A DNA stretch of 64,000 nt from Brooklawnia cerclae (GCF_011758645.1 NZ_JAAMOZ010000001.1:2604001-2668000); one strand, 5' to 3'; shown: positions 9,156 through 19,053, counted from the stretch's first letter. Numbers and translations: made by a program. The notes: a model not told the origin generated them from the letters alone.

Positions 9156-9713
9156 TCAGCCCTGACGCTCGACCCAGGCCGTGAACTCGTCGTCCGGGAC
9201 GAGGCTCCACTGGGTGGGCACATCGGCGTCGAACTCGTCGGCCACCCACTCACGAAATGGCTCCAGGGCCGCGATGGCCTCCTCGTCGTCCGGGGGCTCG
9301 TCCAGGAACATCGGCACGAGTTCGACGTAGCCGATCGCGATCGCCCGCAGGAAGTCGACACCGGTGTCGGCTATCAGGAACGCATCACCCTCCGATGTCA
9401 GGCCCACGAATCGCTCGCGGTCGCCCTCGTCCAGCCACAGGCAGGCCAGGCTCCCGTCCGGCGCGATCTCACCCAGCGGCACGAGGCGCTCAGGGGCGGG
9501 CGAGTCGTCGTTGAACCATCCGTCCAACGAGGCGTCGGACGCGAAGACGACGCCCAATTGGCTGTCGGGCTCGTACGGGGTGAGGAAATAGCCGTTCTCG
9601 TCCGTACGGCCCCACCCCTGGTCCTCCATCCACTCCCAGGCCCGCTCCAGTGGCTCGGGGACGAGCAGACCCGCTGGCAGACTGGGCGTGAGGTGATCGA
9701 GCATGGTCGACAT
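9156..9713 (-). CDS. SMI1/KNR4 (SUKH)-like protein
   Basis: The protein has 185 residues. The order of features fits the SUKH fold: an early helix with WMEDQGWG, a strand pair LVPLGEIAPDGSLACLWLD, then a helical segment FLRAIAIGYVELV. SUKH proteins are often immunity proteins against secreted toxins, but single genes like this one occur widely without a toxin, and no toxin gene adjoins. The similarity is by pattern, and no catalytic residues are expected. Confidence 0.5.
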   Translation of the reverse strand: MSTMLDHLTPSLPAGLLVPEPLERAWEWMEDQGWGRTDENGYFLTPYEPDSQLGVVFASDASLDGWFNDDSPAPERLVPLGEIAPDGSLACLWLDEGDRERFVGLTSEGDAFLIADTGVDFLRAIAIGYVELVPMFLDEPPDDEEAIAALEPFREWVADEFDADVPTQWSLVPDDEFTAWVERQG

Positions 9714-9895
9714 GCGTACACGCTAACAGTCGCCCGCTTGGCGCGTTGACCAGACGATTCACACCGTCGGGCCGATACCGGGGCACTGCCTCGCACAGGC
9801 GCGACCGACGACCGGGAGCGCCCGTTCGCCCGCCCTTCAAGGTGCTCGGCCGAGCACCGCATATGCCTGCCGAAGGCGTCACCTGGGTCAGCCGG

Positions 9896-9949
9896 GATCA
9901 ACGTGGAAAGTTGTGGTTCGAGTACGCACCACAACTTTCCACGTTGATC
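9896..9949. terminator. 22-bp perfect hairpin, twin of the 4574 hairpin
   Basis: Arms 9896-9917 and 9928-9949 are exact reverse complements around a 10-base loop. The inner part gtggaaagttgtggttcga differs from the 4574 hairpin at only two positions, and the loops (tcgagtacgc and tcgactacgc) also match. It sits 14 bases after the HAD gene stop (minus strand), where it would terminate that transcript. Confidence 0.6.
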
Positions 9950-9962
9950 ACCACGGCCTCGA

Positions 9963-10772
9963 TCAGCCCGGGATCAGCTCGTCGAGGACGACCGCGACGC
10001 CGTCCTCGGTGTCGGCGAGCGTCACACGGTCGGCCGCCGCGAGAGCCTCCGGCACCCCGTTGGCCATGGCGACGCCCAGCCCGGCCGCCTTGAGCATCGG
10101 AATGTCGTTGTGGTTGTCACCGAAGGCGATGGATCGCTCGACAGGTATGCCCAGTGCCTCGCACAGGCCGGCCAGTGCCTCGCCCTTGGTGACACCACGC
10201 GCGTTGACCTCCAGCAGGAAGTCGGCCGAGAACAGTATCTCGGTCTGCTCACCGAACCGGGAGACCAGATCCGCCTCCAACCGCACCAGTTCGGCGTGGT
10301 CGCCGCCGAGGAGCACCTTGCACGGAGCGAAGCCGATGATGCTCGGGTCGGCGAGTTCGACCGAGGTGGTGCCGTTCGCGCCCGTCTCGAAGGCGACCGC
10401 GTAGCTGTCGGGGCGGTTCGTGAACACCTCCGCGCCCTCGGGCACCATCACGACGACGTCGAAGGCGAGCGCCCGTGCGATGACCTGCCTGGCCAGAGCG
10501 AGGTCGAGGCGGTGGGAGAAGAGCGTCGTGCCGTCCCATGCCTGCACCGCGGAGGCGCCGTTGAAGCCGATGAGATAGAGGCCGTCGGTGTCGATGTCGA
10601 ACTTCCGGGTGATGTTCAGGAGCCCCGTCGTGGCCCTGCCCGAGACGATCACGAACCGGACCCCCTGACGCCGCACGCGGCGAATCGCCTCACGCGTGCG
10701 GGGAAGGATCTCGTCGTGACCGATGGGGAGCAGAGTGCCGTCGAAGTCGGTGGCGACCAGCGCGTAGTCCAT
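9963..10772 (-). CDS. HAD superfamily Cof-type phosphatase
   Basis: This 269-residue enzyme has the HAD nucleophile motif DFDGTLL starting at Asp9, a motif II Ser in IVSGRAT, and motif IV GDNHNDIPML near the C-terminus. The intervening Cof-type (C2B) cap covers about 80-190. Relatives dephosphorylate sugar phosphates, flavin or PLP-type metabolites in the cytosol; the substrate is not predictable. It is transcribed divergently from the ABC exporter pair. Confidence 0.88.
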   Translation of the reverse strand: MDYALVATDFDGTLLPIGHDEILPRTREAIRRVRRQGVRFVIVSGRATTGLLNITRKFDIDTDGLYLIGFNGASAVQAWDGTTLFSHRLDLALARQVIARALAFDVVVMVPEGAEVFTNRPDSYAVAFETGANGTTSVELADPSIIGFAPCKVLLGGDHAELVRLEADLVSRFGEQTEILFSADFLLEVNARGVTKGEALAGLCEALGIPVERSIAFGDNHNDIPMLKAAGLGVAMANGVPEALAAADRVTLADTEDGVAVVLDELIPG

Positions 10773-10874
10773 GGTGTCCTTCGTCGGGAGGGCGGGTGGG
10801 CACAGGCCCCCTCAAGTGTGCCCCACCGCTGGATGTCATCCAGAACCTGACCGAGAACCGGTATCATCTACGAG

Positions 10875-12632
10875 GTGGCCGAAGCCGATCCGATCGTGAC
10901 ACGTCCGCCGCATGAGCCCGGACGCCATGGCCCGGCCTCGCGCTCGTCGGCTCCCGGCGAAACACCCCACCACGGACCCGCCCCCAAGGCGCCGCTCGCG
11001 CGCGGCGTGCGGGACGCGACCCCGCGATGGGTGCTGTGGCTGTCGATGGGGCTCGCGTGGGCCGAGGCCGTCGCGGTCGCCCTCGTCTTCGTCCTCGCCG
11101 GGGAGGCCATCGACCTCATCGCCGCGAACGAACCGCTACGAACCGGCCGGATCGCAGGAATGATCGGGCTCGTCTGGTTCGCCGCGGTCTGCGCGGGCGC
11201 GGGCGCCTGGCTGTCGCAGTGGGCGGCCTCGGACACAGAACGTCACCTGCGCCGGCTCGTGGTCGCGCGGGTGTTCCACAACGGGGTCACGCGCACCACG
11301 GGACGCTCCGGGGAACTGCTCTCGCTGGGGACACACGCGGTCGAGCGCGCCGCTCACTATCGTGCCGGATTCCTGGGCCCGATCATCGGCGCTCTGACCA
11401 CACCTCTGCTCGTCCTGGCCATCATGGCGCTCACGGTCTCCCCGGGAATCGCAGGCCGGCTCGCCCTGCTGATTCTCCTGGTGCCCTTGGCCATCGGCGG
11501 GTTCCAACGCCTCGTCCGACCGATCGGAGCCGCATACCGCAGGTCGCAGGCGCGTCTGACCGCCGGCTTCCTCGAAGCGATCCAGGCGCTCGACACGCTC
11601 GTGTACGCCCGGGCGGCGGGCCGCACGGCGGCCGACCTCGCCAGGCGGGGCGAGGAGCACCGGCGCAGCCTCATGCGCCTGCTCGCCGGCAACCAACTGC
11701 TCATCTTCGTCGTGGACGCCGCCTTCTCGCTCTCGATCGTCGTCGCCGCGGCCGGCCTGGCCACCGCACGCGTCGCCGACGGCCGCCTCAGCCTCGGCGG
11801 CGCCGTCGCAATCCTGCTGATGACGGTGCTCGTCATCGGCCCGGTCGACGTCGTGGGCCAGTTCTTCTACATCGGCATCGGCGGGCGTGCCGCCCAGCGG
11901 CAGATCAGCACCCACCTGACGGCCACCGGCGAGCCCGCCTCGGGCGAATCGTCCTCCGCCGCACCATCGGGGGACGCCGGCGACGCTCTCGTCCTCGACG
12001 GGGTGGACGCCTCCTGGCCGGGCGGGCCACCCGTGCTGCGTAACGTCTCGTTCCGGGTGGGACGCGGCGAGCGCGTCGCCCTGGCCGGGCCGAGCGGGGT
12101 CGGGAAGTCCACGGTGAGCGCGCTGTTCCAGGCCCATCTGCTTCCCACCGCGGGGCATGTCGTCGTCGACGGCCTCGACACCGTGCGATCCGACCCGGCC
12201 GCCGTCCGTGCCCGCCTTGCCGTGGTCGAGCAGCGCACGTTCCTGTTCGTGGGCACGATCGCCGACAACCTCCGCGTCGCCGCGCCCGGCGCCGACGAAT
12301 CCGCGATGTGGCGGGCGCTCGACCTCGCGGGCCTCCGGCAGGAGGTCGAGGCCATGCCCCGGCGGCTGGACTCCCCGGTCGGTGAGCACGGCGCGCTGCT
12401 GTCGGGCGGGCAGGCCCAGCGCCTCGCGATCGCACGGGCGGCGCTCCGCGACGCACCCGTCCTGATCCTCGACGAGCCGACCTCCCAGGTCGACCTCACG
12501 TCCGAGACCGCGATCGTCGACGCGCTCGACAGGCTCGCGGCCGGGCGGACGGTGCTCGTCATCGCCCACCGGCCCGGCGCGATCCTCGCCGCCGACCGGG
12601 TCATCAACCTCACCGGGGAGGACAACCGATGA
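10875..12632 (+). CDS. ABC exporter, fused permease/ATPase, first half (CydD-like)
   Basis: The protein has 585 residues. A polar 50-residue N-terminus is followed by six membrane helices (about 50-340), then an ATPase domain with Walker A GPSGVGKST (about 404-412), signature LLSGGQ (about 507) and Walker B LILDEP (about 529). It starts with GTG and overlaps the next ABC gene by four bases, so the two form a heterodimeric exporter. Layout and pairing resemble CydDC, which exports thiols and heme-related compounds for cytochrome bd assembly, but no cydAB is nearby. Siderophore or drug export is an alternative. Confidence 0.8.
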   Translation: MAEADPIVTRPPHEPGRHGPASRSSAPGETPHHGPAPKAPLARGVRDATPRWVLWLSMGLAWAEAVAVALVFVLAGEAIDLIAANEPLRTGRIAGMIGLVWFAAVCAGAGAWLSQWAASDTERHLRRLVVARVFHNGVTRTTGRSGELLSLGTHAVERAAHYRAGFLGPIIGALTTPLLVLAIMALTVSPGIAGRLALLILLVPLAIGGFQRLVRPIGAAYRRSQARLTAGFLEAIQALDTLVYARAAGRTAADLARRGEEHRRSLMRLLAGNQLLIFVVDAAFSLSIVVAAAGLATARVADGRLSLGGAVAILLMTVLVIGPVDVVGQFFYIGIGGRAAQRQISTHLTATGEPASGESSSAAPSGDAGDALVLDGVDASWPGGPPVLRNVSFRVGRGERVALAGPSGVGKSTVSALFQAHLLPTAGHVVVDGLDTVRSDPAAVRARLAVVEQRTFLFVGTIADNLRVAAPGADESAMWRALDLAGLRQEVEAMPRRLDSPVGEHGALLSGGQAQRLAIARAALRDAPVLILDEPTSQVDLTSETAIVDALDRLAAGRTVLVIAHRPGAILAADRVINLTGEDNR

Positions 12633-14344
12633 GTTCCCGCGCATCCGGAAGAATCGCCCTGACCCGCTGGCTGGTCGGCCACACGCGCAACCTCCTTCCG
12701 CCGCTGTGGGGCTCGGTGATCGCGCGGGTGCTGGGCCAGTTGCTCGGCGTGGCGCTGTTCGTCGTCGCGGCCGATGCCCTGACCCGGGCGGCCACGGGGC
12801 AGACGGTGCCGATCCTCCCGCTGGTCGCCGGCCTCGCGGGCATTTCCCTCGTCAAGGCCCTGTTGCGCTACCTGGAGCACTACGCCGGCCACTGGGTCGC
12901 CTTCACCGCGCTCCAGCGCCTGCGGGAGCTCTTCGTCGACCGGCTCGTCCCCCAGGCCCCGGCCGCGACTCAGGGGCGTGCGGGTGCAGAGCTCACCGAA
13001 CGCGGCACCCGCGACATCGATCGGATCGAGGTCTTCTTCGCGCACACGCTTCCCCCCGCCGTGGCGGCTGTCGTCGTGCCCGCCGTCGCCCTGGTCTGGC
13101 TGGGCGTGGGTGTCGACGCCCGGCTCGCCCTCGTCCTCGCACCGTTCATCCTCGGGGTGCTCGTCGCGCCGTTCGCCGCGGGGCATGCGACCTGGCGCGC
13201 CGCCCGCAGGGTCGCCGCCCGCCGCGGACAAATCGCGGCTCACCTCGGCGACGACGTCCAGGGCATCCGTGAGGTGCTCGCCTTCGACGCGTCCTCGCGC
13301 CGCCTGGCCGAGATCGACCAGCTCGATCGGACGTTGCGGGACACGCGCTCGCGGGCCGGGGTGGGCGAGGGAGCACGCAGGGGCGTCTCGGTCGTCCTGC
13401 AGGGTGTCTCGCTGGTGGCGGTGCTCGCGGTGGCGGCCGCCTCCGGCCTGCCCGTCTCGCACACCGTCACCGCGCTGGCGGTGGGGGTCGCCCTGTGGGG
13501 CCCGGCCCGGGGTGTGGACGACTTCGTCTCCGGCCTCGACGCGGCGTTCGCGGCCACGGCTCGCGTCCGGCAGATCGTCGACGCCGCGCCCGTGGTCGGC
13601 GACCCACCCGACCCCGTTCCCCTGGGCACCGGCTCCGCGATCTCACTGTCCGATGTGACGTTCAGCTACCCGGACTCCGGCGAGCCGGCGCTGGCCGACG
13701 TGTCGCTGGAGATCGCCGAGCATGCCTGGACCTACGTCGTCGGCGTCTCCGGCAGCGGGAAGTCCACGCTCGCGGGGCTCGTGCTGCGCGGCTGGGACCC
13801 GGGCTCGGGTGTCGTCCGGGTCGGCGGGACCGATATCCGCACCGTTGCGCTCGACGCGTTGCGCTCCCGGGTGGCACTGGTGTCGCAGCGTCCGACCCTG
13901 CTGAGCGGCACCCTGGCGGACAATCTCCGCCTGGCCGACCCGGATGCCGACAAGGCCCGGCTCCATGCCGCACTGGAGACCGTGGGCCTGGACGACTGGG
14001 TGGCGAGCCTGCCGAAGGGCCTGGAGACCCCTGTCACCGAACGCGGGCTCGGGGTCTCCGGCGGGCAGCTCCAACGCCTCGCACTGGCCAGGGCGCTCGT
14101 CGCCGATCCCGGTGTCCTGATCCTCGACGAAGCCCTCAGCCAGCTGGACGCGGACACCGCCGTGCTCGTCCGGACGCGGCTCGCCGCCCGGGCCGGTGGG
14201 CTGACGATCGTGGAGATCACGCACAGGGCCGACCTGATCGGGGACGAAGCACCCGTGGTCGTGCTCGACGCGGGCCGTCTGGCGCAATCAGGACGTGCGG
14301 GCGACCTGCGGGCGGCCGAAGGGCCCTTCACCCGCCTGGAGTAG
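12629..14344 (+). CDS. ABC exporter, fused permease/ATPase, second half (CydC-like)
   Basis: This 571-residue partner of the preceding gene is translationally coupled through an ATGA overlap. Six membrane helices (about 25-305) precede an ATPase domain with Walker A GVSGSGKST (about 372), signature VSGGQ (about 476) and Walker B LILDEA (about 497). The Walker B Glu is replaced by Asp-Glu-Ala in the normal order (DEA), so the Glu is kept. In heterodimeric exporters one site is often weak, but both look intact here. Substrate is unknown. Confidence 0.8.
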   Translation: MSSRASGRIALTRWLVGHTRNLLPPLWGSVIARVLGQLLGVALFVVAADALTRAATGQTVPILPLVAGLAGISLVKALLRYLEHYAGHWVAFTALQRLRELFVDRLVPQAPAATQGRAGAELTERGTRDIDRIEVFFAHTLPPAVAAVVVPAVALVWLGVGVDARLALVLAPFILGVLVAPFAAGHATWRAARRVAARRGQIAAHLGDDVQGIREVLAFDASSRRLAEIDQLDRTLRDTRSRAGVGEGARRGVSVVLQGVSLVAVLAVAAASGLPVSHTVTALAVGVALWGPARGVDDFVSGLDAAFAATARVRQIVDAAPVVGDPPDPVPLGTGSAISLSDVTFSYPDSGEPALADVSLEIAEHAWTYVVGVSGSGKSTLAGLVLRGWDPGSGVVRVGGTDIRTVALDALRSRVALVSQRPTLLSGTLADNLRLADPDADKARLHAALETVGLDDWVASLPKGLETPVTERGLGVSGGQLQRLALARALVADPGVLILDEALSQLDADTAVLVRTRLAARAGGLTIVEITHRADLIGDEAPVVVLDAGRLAQSGRAGDLRAAEGPFTRLE

Positions 14345-14374
14345 CCGGGCGAAGGGCACCGTCGGGCCCGGTTT
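14345..14374. terminator. Short GC hairpin with T-run after the ABC operon
   Basis: The arm ccgggc pairs with gcccgg and is followed by ttt, immediately after the ABC gene stop. The convergent MHS transporter gene ends at the same place. Confidence 0.45.
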
Positions 14375-15721
14375 CTATGCCGGCAGCGGGTCGAACGCGG
14401 TCTCCTTGATGGTCAGGGCCGCGATCGCCGCACCGGCGGATGTGACGACGAGGTAGACGGCAGGCACCCAGATGCTCCCGGTGGCGCCGATCAGGGCGGT
14501 GATGACCGCCGGCGCCGCACCGCCGAAGATCGCCGTGCCGATGTTGTAGCCGAAGCCGTAGGCCACGGTGCGGATGTGGGTGGGGAACAGTTCGAGGAGC
14601 GTGGTCTGCAGCACCCCGTTCGTCCCGGTGAAGATGACGGCCATGACGATGGTCCCGACGAGGGCAAGGCCGATCGATCCCCGTGTGAGCAGCCAGTAAC
14701 CGGGGAACCCGAAGACCACCATCAATCCCGCCGAGCCCGCGAGCATGGGTTTGCGTCCCACGCGGTCGGACAGACGCCCGGCCAGCAGCGCCGTGAAACA
14801 GCTCACGAGCAGGGCCGCACCGGTGACGACCAGGCCCTGCACCTGGCTGAAGTCGAGGTAGGAGGTCATGAAGCTCGGCATGTAGGTGAACAGGACGAAA
14901 TAGCCGGAACTGTTGAACAACGGCAGCACGATGGTGAGGAACATCCCGATGCGGGCCTGACGGCTCCTGAATGCCTCGGCCAGCGGATTTCGGGAGACCA
15001 GACCGGAGGACTTGACCTTCGTGAACTCCGGGGATTCCCCGGCGCTGAGCCTGATCCACAGGGCGGCTATTCCCATGGGAAAGGCGAGCAGGAAGGGAAT
15101 ACGCCATCCCCACCTGACCATCGACTCGGTATCGAGGCCCGCGGTGAGCGCGGCGGCCAGGCTGATCCCGAAGAGCATCGCCACGAATGTCGAGGAATTG
15201 GCGTAGCTCACCACTCGGCCGCGTTTCCCGGCGGGCGCGTGTTCGGCGAGATAGGAGTTTCCGATGCCGGTTTCCGCGCCCATCGAAAACCCCTGCACGA
15301 AACGAAGGAGCACCAACAGGACGGCCGCCGCCGGCCCGATCGAGGTGGCGGGCGGCAGGAGCCCGATCAGGCCGGTCGCCGCGCTCATCAGCGTGATGAG
15401 CAGGATGAGCACCGTGCGCCGTCCGATCCTGTCTCCCAACTGGCCTCCGACCGCGGCACCGAGCGGACGCATGAAGAACGGGATCCCGAACGCGATGAAC
15501 GTCAGCAACAATCCGGTGGACGGGCTGCTTTCCGGGAAGAAGACGAGCGCGAGGGTTCCCGCCAGGAACCCGTACACGACGTTCTCGTACAACTCGACGA
15601 AAATGCCCGCCAGTCCCGCGGGAATCGCCTTGTTGTCGAACGGTGTCGGTTCTTCCGGACTGCTGTCGATCATGGGATCGGCATTCACGTCACCGACGCC
15701 GGTCACAGGGTTGTTGCTCAT
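14375..15721 (-). CDS. MHS-family (metabolite:H+ symporter) transporter
   Basis: The protein has 448 residues with about twelve helices. MFS signatures typical of the MHS subfamily (ProP, KgtP, ShiA, CitA relatives) include GDRIGRRTVL and the GFSMGAETG segment in helix 5. Members import organic acids, amino acids or betaines with protons. It has an AAGGAG-type RBS (GAAGGAG) before its ATG. It is the last gene of the long minus-strand catabolic operon, so it probably imports the substrate degraded by that operon. Confidence 0.87.
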   Translation of the reverse strand: MSNNPVTGVGDVNADPMIDSSPEEPTPFDNKAIPAGLAGIFVELYENVVYGFLAGTLALVFFPESSPSTGLLLTFIAFGIPFFMRPLGAAVGGQLGDRIGRRTVLILLITLMSAATGLIGLLPPATSIGPAAAVLLVLLRFVQGFSMGAETGIGNSYLAEHAPAGKRGRVVSYANSSTFVAMLFGISLAAALTAGLDTESMVRWGWRIPFLLAFPMGIAALWIRLSAGESPEFTKVKSSGLVSRNPLAEAFRSRQARIGMFLTIVLPLFNSSGYFVLFTYMPSFMTSYLDFSQVQGLVVTGAALLVSCFTALLAGRLSDRVGRKPMLAGSAGLMVVFGFPGYWLLTRGSIGLALVGTIVMAVIFTGTNGVLQTTLLELFPTHIRTVAYGFGYNIGTAIFGGAAPAVITALIGATGSIWVPAVYLVVTSAGAAIAALTIKETAFDPLPA

Positions 15722-15906
15722 CGTTCTCCTTCGTCATCATTGCCGAAGTACACCAGAGATGCGTGGACCATGTCATGGGTGCCCGCGCACGTCCGGCGTG
15801 AGAGAAATCGGCCCTGCGCGGCACCGCTGCACCACATTCTTGGCCGTCAGTGCCCGTCGGCAACCGAATATCCCATAGCCGATCGGTATGGGGACAGAAC
15901 AACCGG

Positions 15907-17397
15907 TTATGCGTCGGCCGACGCCCGCGTGGCGCCCTGGCCCTGCGACAGGGCACGCGACACCTCGTCGAACGTCATGAGGCCCTCCGCCACCACGAGT
16001 TCGGCCAGGGAACGCCCGCTGGCGAGTGCGGTCCTGGCGATCCGCGCCGCCGCGCCGTAACCGATGTGCGGCGTGAGCGCGGTGACGGCCCCGACGTTGT
16101 CCGACACCATCCGGGTGAGTCTCGCGGTGTTGGCCGTGATGCCGTCCACGCATTCGAGGCGCAGCATGCGGCACCCGTGTTCGAAGATGCCCAGCGCACT
16201 CAGCAGCGAATGAGCGATGACCGGCTCGAAGGCGTTCAGTTGCAGCTGGCCGGCCTCCGCGGCCAGCGTCACCGTCAGGTCGGCCCCGACGATCGTGAAG
16301 GCGATCTGGTTCACTGCCTCCGGTATCACCGGGTTCACCTTGCCGGGCATGATGCTGGAGCCGGCCTGCCTGGCGGGCAGGTCGATCTCGTGCAATCCGG
16401 CCTGGGGACCAGAGGCGAGCAACCGCAGGTCGTTGCTGATCTTGGACAGCTTCACGGCGGCCCGTTTGAGCGCCGCCGAGCAGGTCAGGAAGGCCCCGGG
16501 GTCGCTCGTCGCCGCGACGAGGTCGTCCGCGCCACGAATCGGGCGCCCGGTGATGCGCGCGAGTTCGGTCAGCACACGCTGCCGGTAGCGAGGATCCGTG
16601 GTGATGCCGGTACCGATGGCCGTGCCCCCGAGATTCACCTCGTAGAGCAGGGGCAGCGCCTCGTCGAGACGCTCGGCATCGGCCGCGAGCGTCGAGGCGA
16701 ACCCGTGGAACTCCTGCCCGAGCGTCATGGGGACGGCGTCCTGCAGCTGCGTGCGCCCCATCTTCGGGATCGAGTCGAACTGGTCGCCCTTCCGGTCGAA
16801 CGCGTCGCTGAGCGCACGGAGCTCAGCGACGGCCGACACGAGACGCGCCGCGACCGCCAGCTTGACCGCGGTGGGATACACATCGTTGGTGCTCTGCGAG
16901 CGGTTGACGTCGTCGATCGGATGGATACGGGCCCCCTCACCGTGGCGCCCGGCCAGCTCCAGCGCGCGGCTGGCGATGACCTCGTTCGCGTTCATGTTGG
17001 TGGACGTGCCCGCACCCCCCTGGAGCACGTCGACGGGGAACTGATCGCGCAGGCCCCCGTCGATGATCTCCTGGCAGGCGCGCTCGACCGCATCGGCCTT
17101 CCATCCGGCGATGAGCCCGAGGGAGGCGTTCGCCCGGGCCGCGGCCTGTTTGACCTGTGCGAGCGCGGTGACGAGCCCCGGGTGGGACGCGACGCTGATC
17201 CCGGTCACGGTGAAGTTGTGCCGCGCGCGCTCGGTCTGCGGCCCCCAGTACGCGGACGCCGGAATGCTCGCCAACACATCCTCCGGCGTGGACGCGTCCG
17301 GAGCGTTCCGCGCGGTGTCGCTGTTCCCCACCGTGGACGAGTTCACCCCCTCGGGGGCCGTGTCCTCTCCGGGTCCGTGTGTGACGACGGCATGCAT
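15907..17397 (-). CDS. aspA: Aspartate ammonia-lyase
   Basis: This 496-residue enzyme converts L-aspartate to fumarate and ammonia. The superfamily signature GSSIMPGKVNP sits near residue 345, with its catalytic Ser, and the early YWGPQTERA and GTSTNMNANEV segments favour AspA over class II fumarase. The N-terminus is about 25 residues longer than usual and low in structure. I chose the second ATG because GGAGG lies eight bases upstream of it, whereas it abuts the first ATG. The gene ends the enzymatic part of the catabolic operon; 185 bases separate it from the transporter gene. Other substrates of this fold cannot be excluded. Confidence 0.88.
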   Translation of the reverse strand: MHAVVTHGPGEDTAPEGVNSSTVGNSDTARNAPDASTPEDVLASIPASAYWGPQTERARHNFTVTGISVASHPGLVTALAQVKQAAARANASLGLIAGWKADAVERACQEIIDGGLRDQFPVDVLQGGAGTSTNMNANEVIASRALELAGRHGEGARIHPIDDVNRSQSTNDVYPTAVKLAVAARLVSAVAELRALSDAFDRKGDQFDSIPKMGRTQLQDAVPMTLGQEFHGFASTLAADAERLDEALPLLYEVNLGGTAIGTGITTDPRYRQRVLTELARITGRPIRGADDLVAATSDPGAFLTCSAALKRAAVKLSKISNDLRLLASGPQAGLHEIDLPARQAGSSIMPGKVNPVIPEAVNQIAFTIVGADLTVTLAAEAGQLQLNAFEPVIAHSLLSALGIFEHGCRMLRLECVDGITANTARLTRMVSDNVGAVTALTPHIGYGAAARIARTALASGRSLAELVVAEGLMTFDEVSRALSQGQGATRASADA

Positions 17398-17464
17398 CTG
17401 CGACATCCTCCGTAGTTGATTCAGGGTTGGATGGAACCGGACTCAAGAGGGGACGGACTCGCCG

Positions 17465-18229
17465 TCACCGGGCGAGGTAGCCGCCGTCCACGGGAAGGAT
17501 CACCCCGTGGACGTAGCGGGCAGCGCCGGACGCGAGGAACAGTGCCGCCCCGGCGATGTCGGCCGGATCGCCCCACCGGCCCGCCGGGATACGTTCGAGG
17601 ATCTGCCGGTTCCGCACCTCGTCGGCCCTCAGGGGAGCGTTGAGCTCCGTGTCGATGAATCCGGGCGCGATCGCGTTCACGTTCACTCCCTGGGACGCCC
17701 ACTCGTTGGCCAGCGATTTCGTGAACTGCCCGACCGCGCCCTTGGACGCCGCGTAGGCCGCAGCGGTGAACCCGCCGGTGAAGGAGAGCATCGAGGCGAT
17801 GTTGATCACCGTCCCCGACCCGCGGGCGAGCATGGGCCGTCCCAGGGCCTGGGTCAGCTGCGCGACGGCCCGGAGGTTGACCCGCAGCACCTGGTCCCAC
17901 TCGTCCAGCGGGAACTGCTGGAAGGGGTGGCGGATGTTGACCCCTGCGTTGTTCACCAGGATGTCGACGCGATGCTCCCCGAGGATCTGCTCGACGACCC
18001 CGGCGACGGCATCGGAGTCGGTGAGGTCTGCGGGAACGAACCGGAACCTGTCCCCCAGCCCGTCGGGCTCGGTGCGCTGCACCGAGATCACTGTCGCCCC
18101 GCTCGCCACGAACGCATCGGCGATGGCCCTGCCGATACCCGCCCGGGCGCCTGTGACCACCGCCGTGCGGCCGGTGAGGTCGACCTCCAGGCCCGGCCGT
18201 TCGACACGGCCGCCGTCGATGTCAGCCAA
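17465..18229 (-). CDS. SDR oxidoreductase, KduD/gluconate dehydrogenase-like
   Basis: The protein has 254 residues with a Rossmann fold: cofactor motif TGARAGIG (about 23-30), NNAG (about 92), catalytic Ser in IASMLS, and YAASK with Tyr and Lys, then PGFIDTE. The pattern is like 2-deoxy-D-gluconate 3-dehydrogenases and 3-oxoacyl reductases. It appears to start with TTG and overlaps the end of the upstream SDR gene by eight bases. The substrate is likely a hydroxy or keto intermediate of the operon's pathway. Confidence 0.8.
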   Translation of the reverse strand: MADIDGGRVERPGLEVDLTGRTAVVTGARAGIGRAIADAFVASGATVISVQRTEPDGLGDRFRFVPADLTDSDAVAGVVEQILGEHRVDILVNNAGVNIRHPFQQFPLDEWDQVLRVNLRAVAQLTQALGRPMLARGSGTVINIASMLSFTGGFTAAAYAASKGAVGQFTKSLANEWASQGVNVNAIAPGFIDTELNAPLRADEVRNRQILERIPAGRWGDPADIAGAALFLASGAARYVHGVILPVDGGYLAR

Positions 18230-18989
18230 TGCGGATGCCCCCGTTGATGTTGTAGGTGGCGCCGGTGATGTAGCCGGCGTCCTCGCCGATGAGGAACTCG
18301 ATGAGTGCCGCGACCTCGTTCGTGGTTCCGAGGCGGCCCACCGGCAGCTGCGCCAGGAAGGCCGGCTTGCGATCGTCGGTGATGCGTCCGCCCATGATGT
18401 CGGTGTCGATCGTGGCCGGCGACACCACGTTCACGGTCACCCCGTAGGGGGCCGTCTCGAGCGCGATGGCACGGCAGAAGCTCTCCACGGCACCCTTGGA
18501 CGCCGCGTAGCACGACTTGCTGTAGGTGCCGCCGCCGTTCTGCGCGGCGGTGGAACTGAGCCCGACCACTCGTCCGTACCCACGGTCGACCAGGCCGGGC
18601 ATGACACGCCGGGTCATCAGGAACGTCCCGGTCGCGTTGATGCGCAGCACGCGCTCCCACGTGGCGAGGTCGAGGTCGAGGAACGGCACCGGCGAGCTCA
18701 CACCGGCGATGTTCACCAGGGCGGTCACCGCGGGCAGCCCTGCCTCGACGCGCGAGACCGCGGAATCGACGCTCTGCTCGTCCGATATGTCGACCCCCAC
18801 CCCCAACGCCTGAATACCGTGGTCGGCGGCCAGCGAGGCCGCCAGTTCGGCGACCACTCCCTCGTCCAGGTCGAGAAGGGCGAGGTTCCACCCGGCCCGC
18901 GCGAGCCGGGTGGCCAGCGTCCGGCCTATGCCTCTGGTGGAACCGGCACCGGTTATCACGGCCGTCTGCACGGCGTTGTGTTGAGTCAT
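18222..18989 (-). CDS. SDR oxidoreductase (FabG-like)
   Basis: The protein has 255 residues. The glycine motif TGAGSTRGIG is near residues 13-22, followed by the catalytic Ser in GLSSTA, YAASK and a C-terminal NINGG that fits the classical SDR C-terminus. The ATG at 18989 was chosen for AGGAAGGG seven bases upstream; the longer open frame is antisense to the aminotransferase. Two adjacent SDRs of different subtypes suggest two redox steps, or an epimerisation by oxidation and reduction, but this is inference. Confidence 0.8.
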   Translation of the reverse strand: MTQHNAVQTAVITGAGSTRGIGRTLATRLARAGWNLALLDLDEGVVAELAASLAADHGIQALGVGVDISDEQSVDSAVSRVEAGLPAVTALVNIAGVSSPVPFLDLDLATWERVLRINATGTFLMTRRVMPGLVDRGYGRVVGLSSTAAQNGGGTYSKSCYAASKGAVESFCRAIALETAPYGVTVNVVSPATIDTDIMGGRITDDRKPAFLAQLPVGRLGTTNEVAALIEFLIGEDAGYITGATYNINGGIRIG

Positions 18990-19053
18990 GAGTCCCTTCC
19001 TCGGATCATTGCGGATTGCCCATCGAATCGGTGACGCTGCTGCCGACCACGCG

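Noticed and set aside
15907-17397. Class II fumarase as identity for the aspartase gene
   Set aside because: The YWGPQTERA start and C-terminal region resemble AspA more than FumC, though both share GSSIMPGKVNP.
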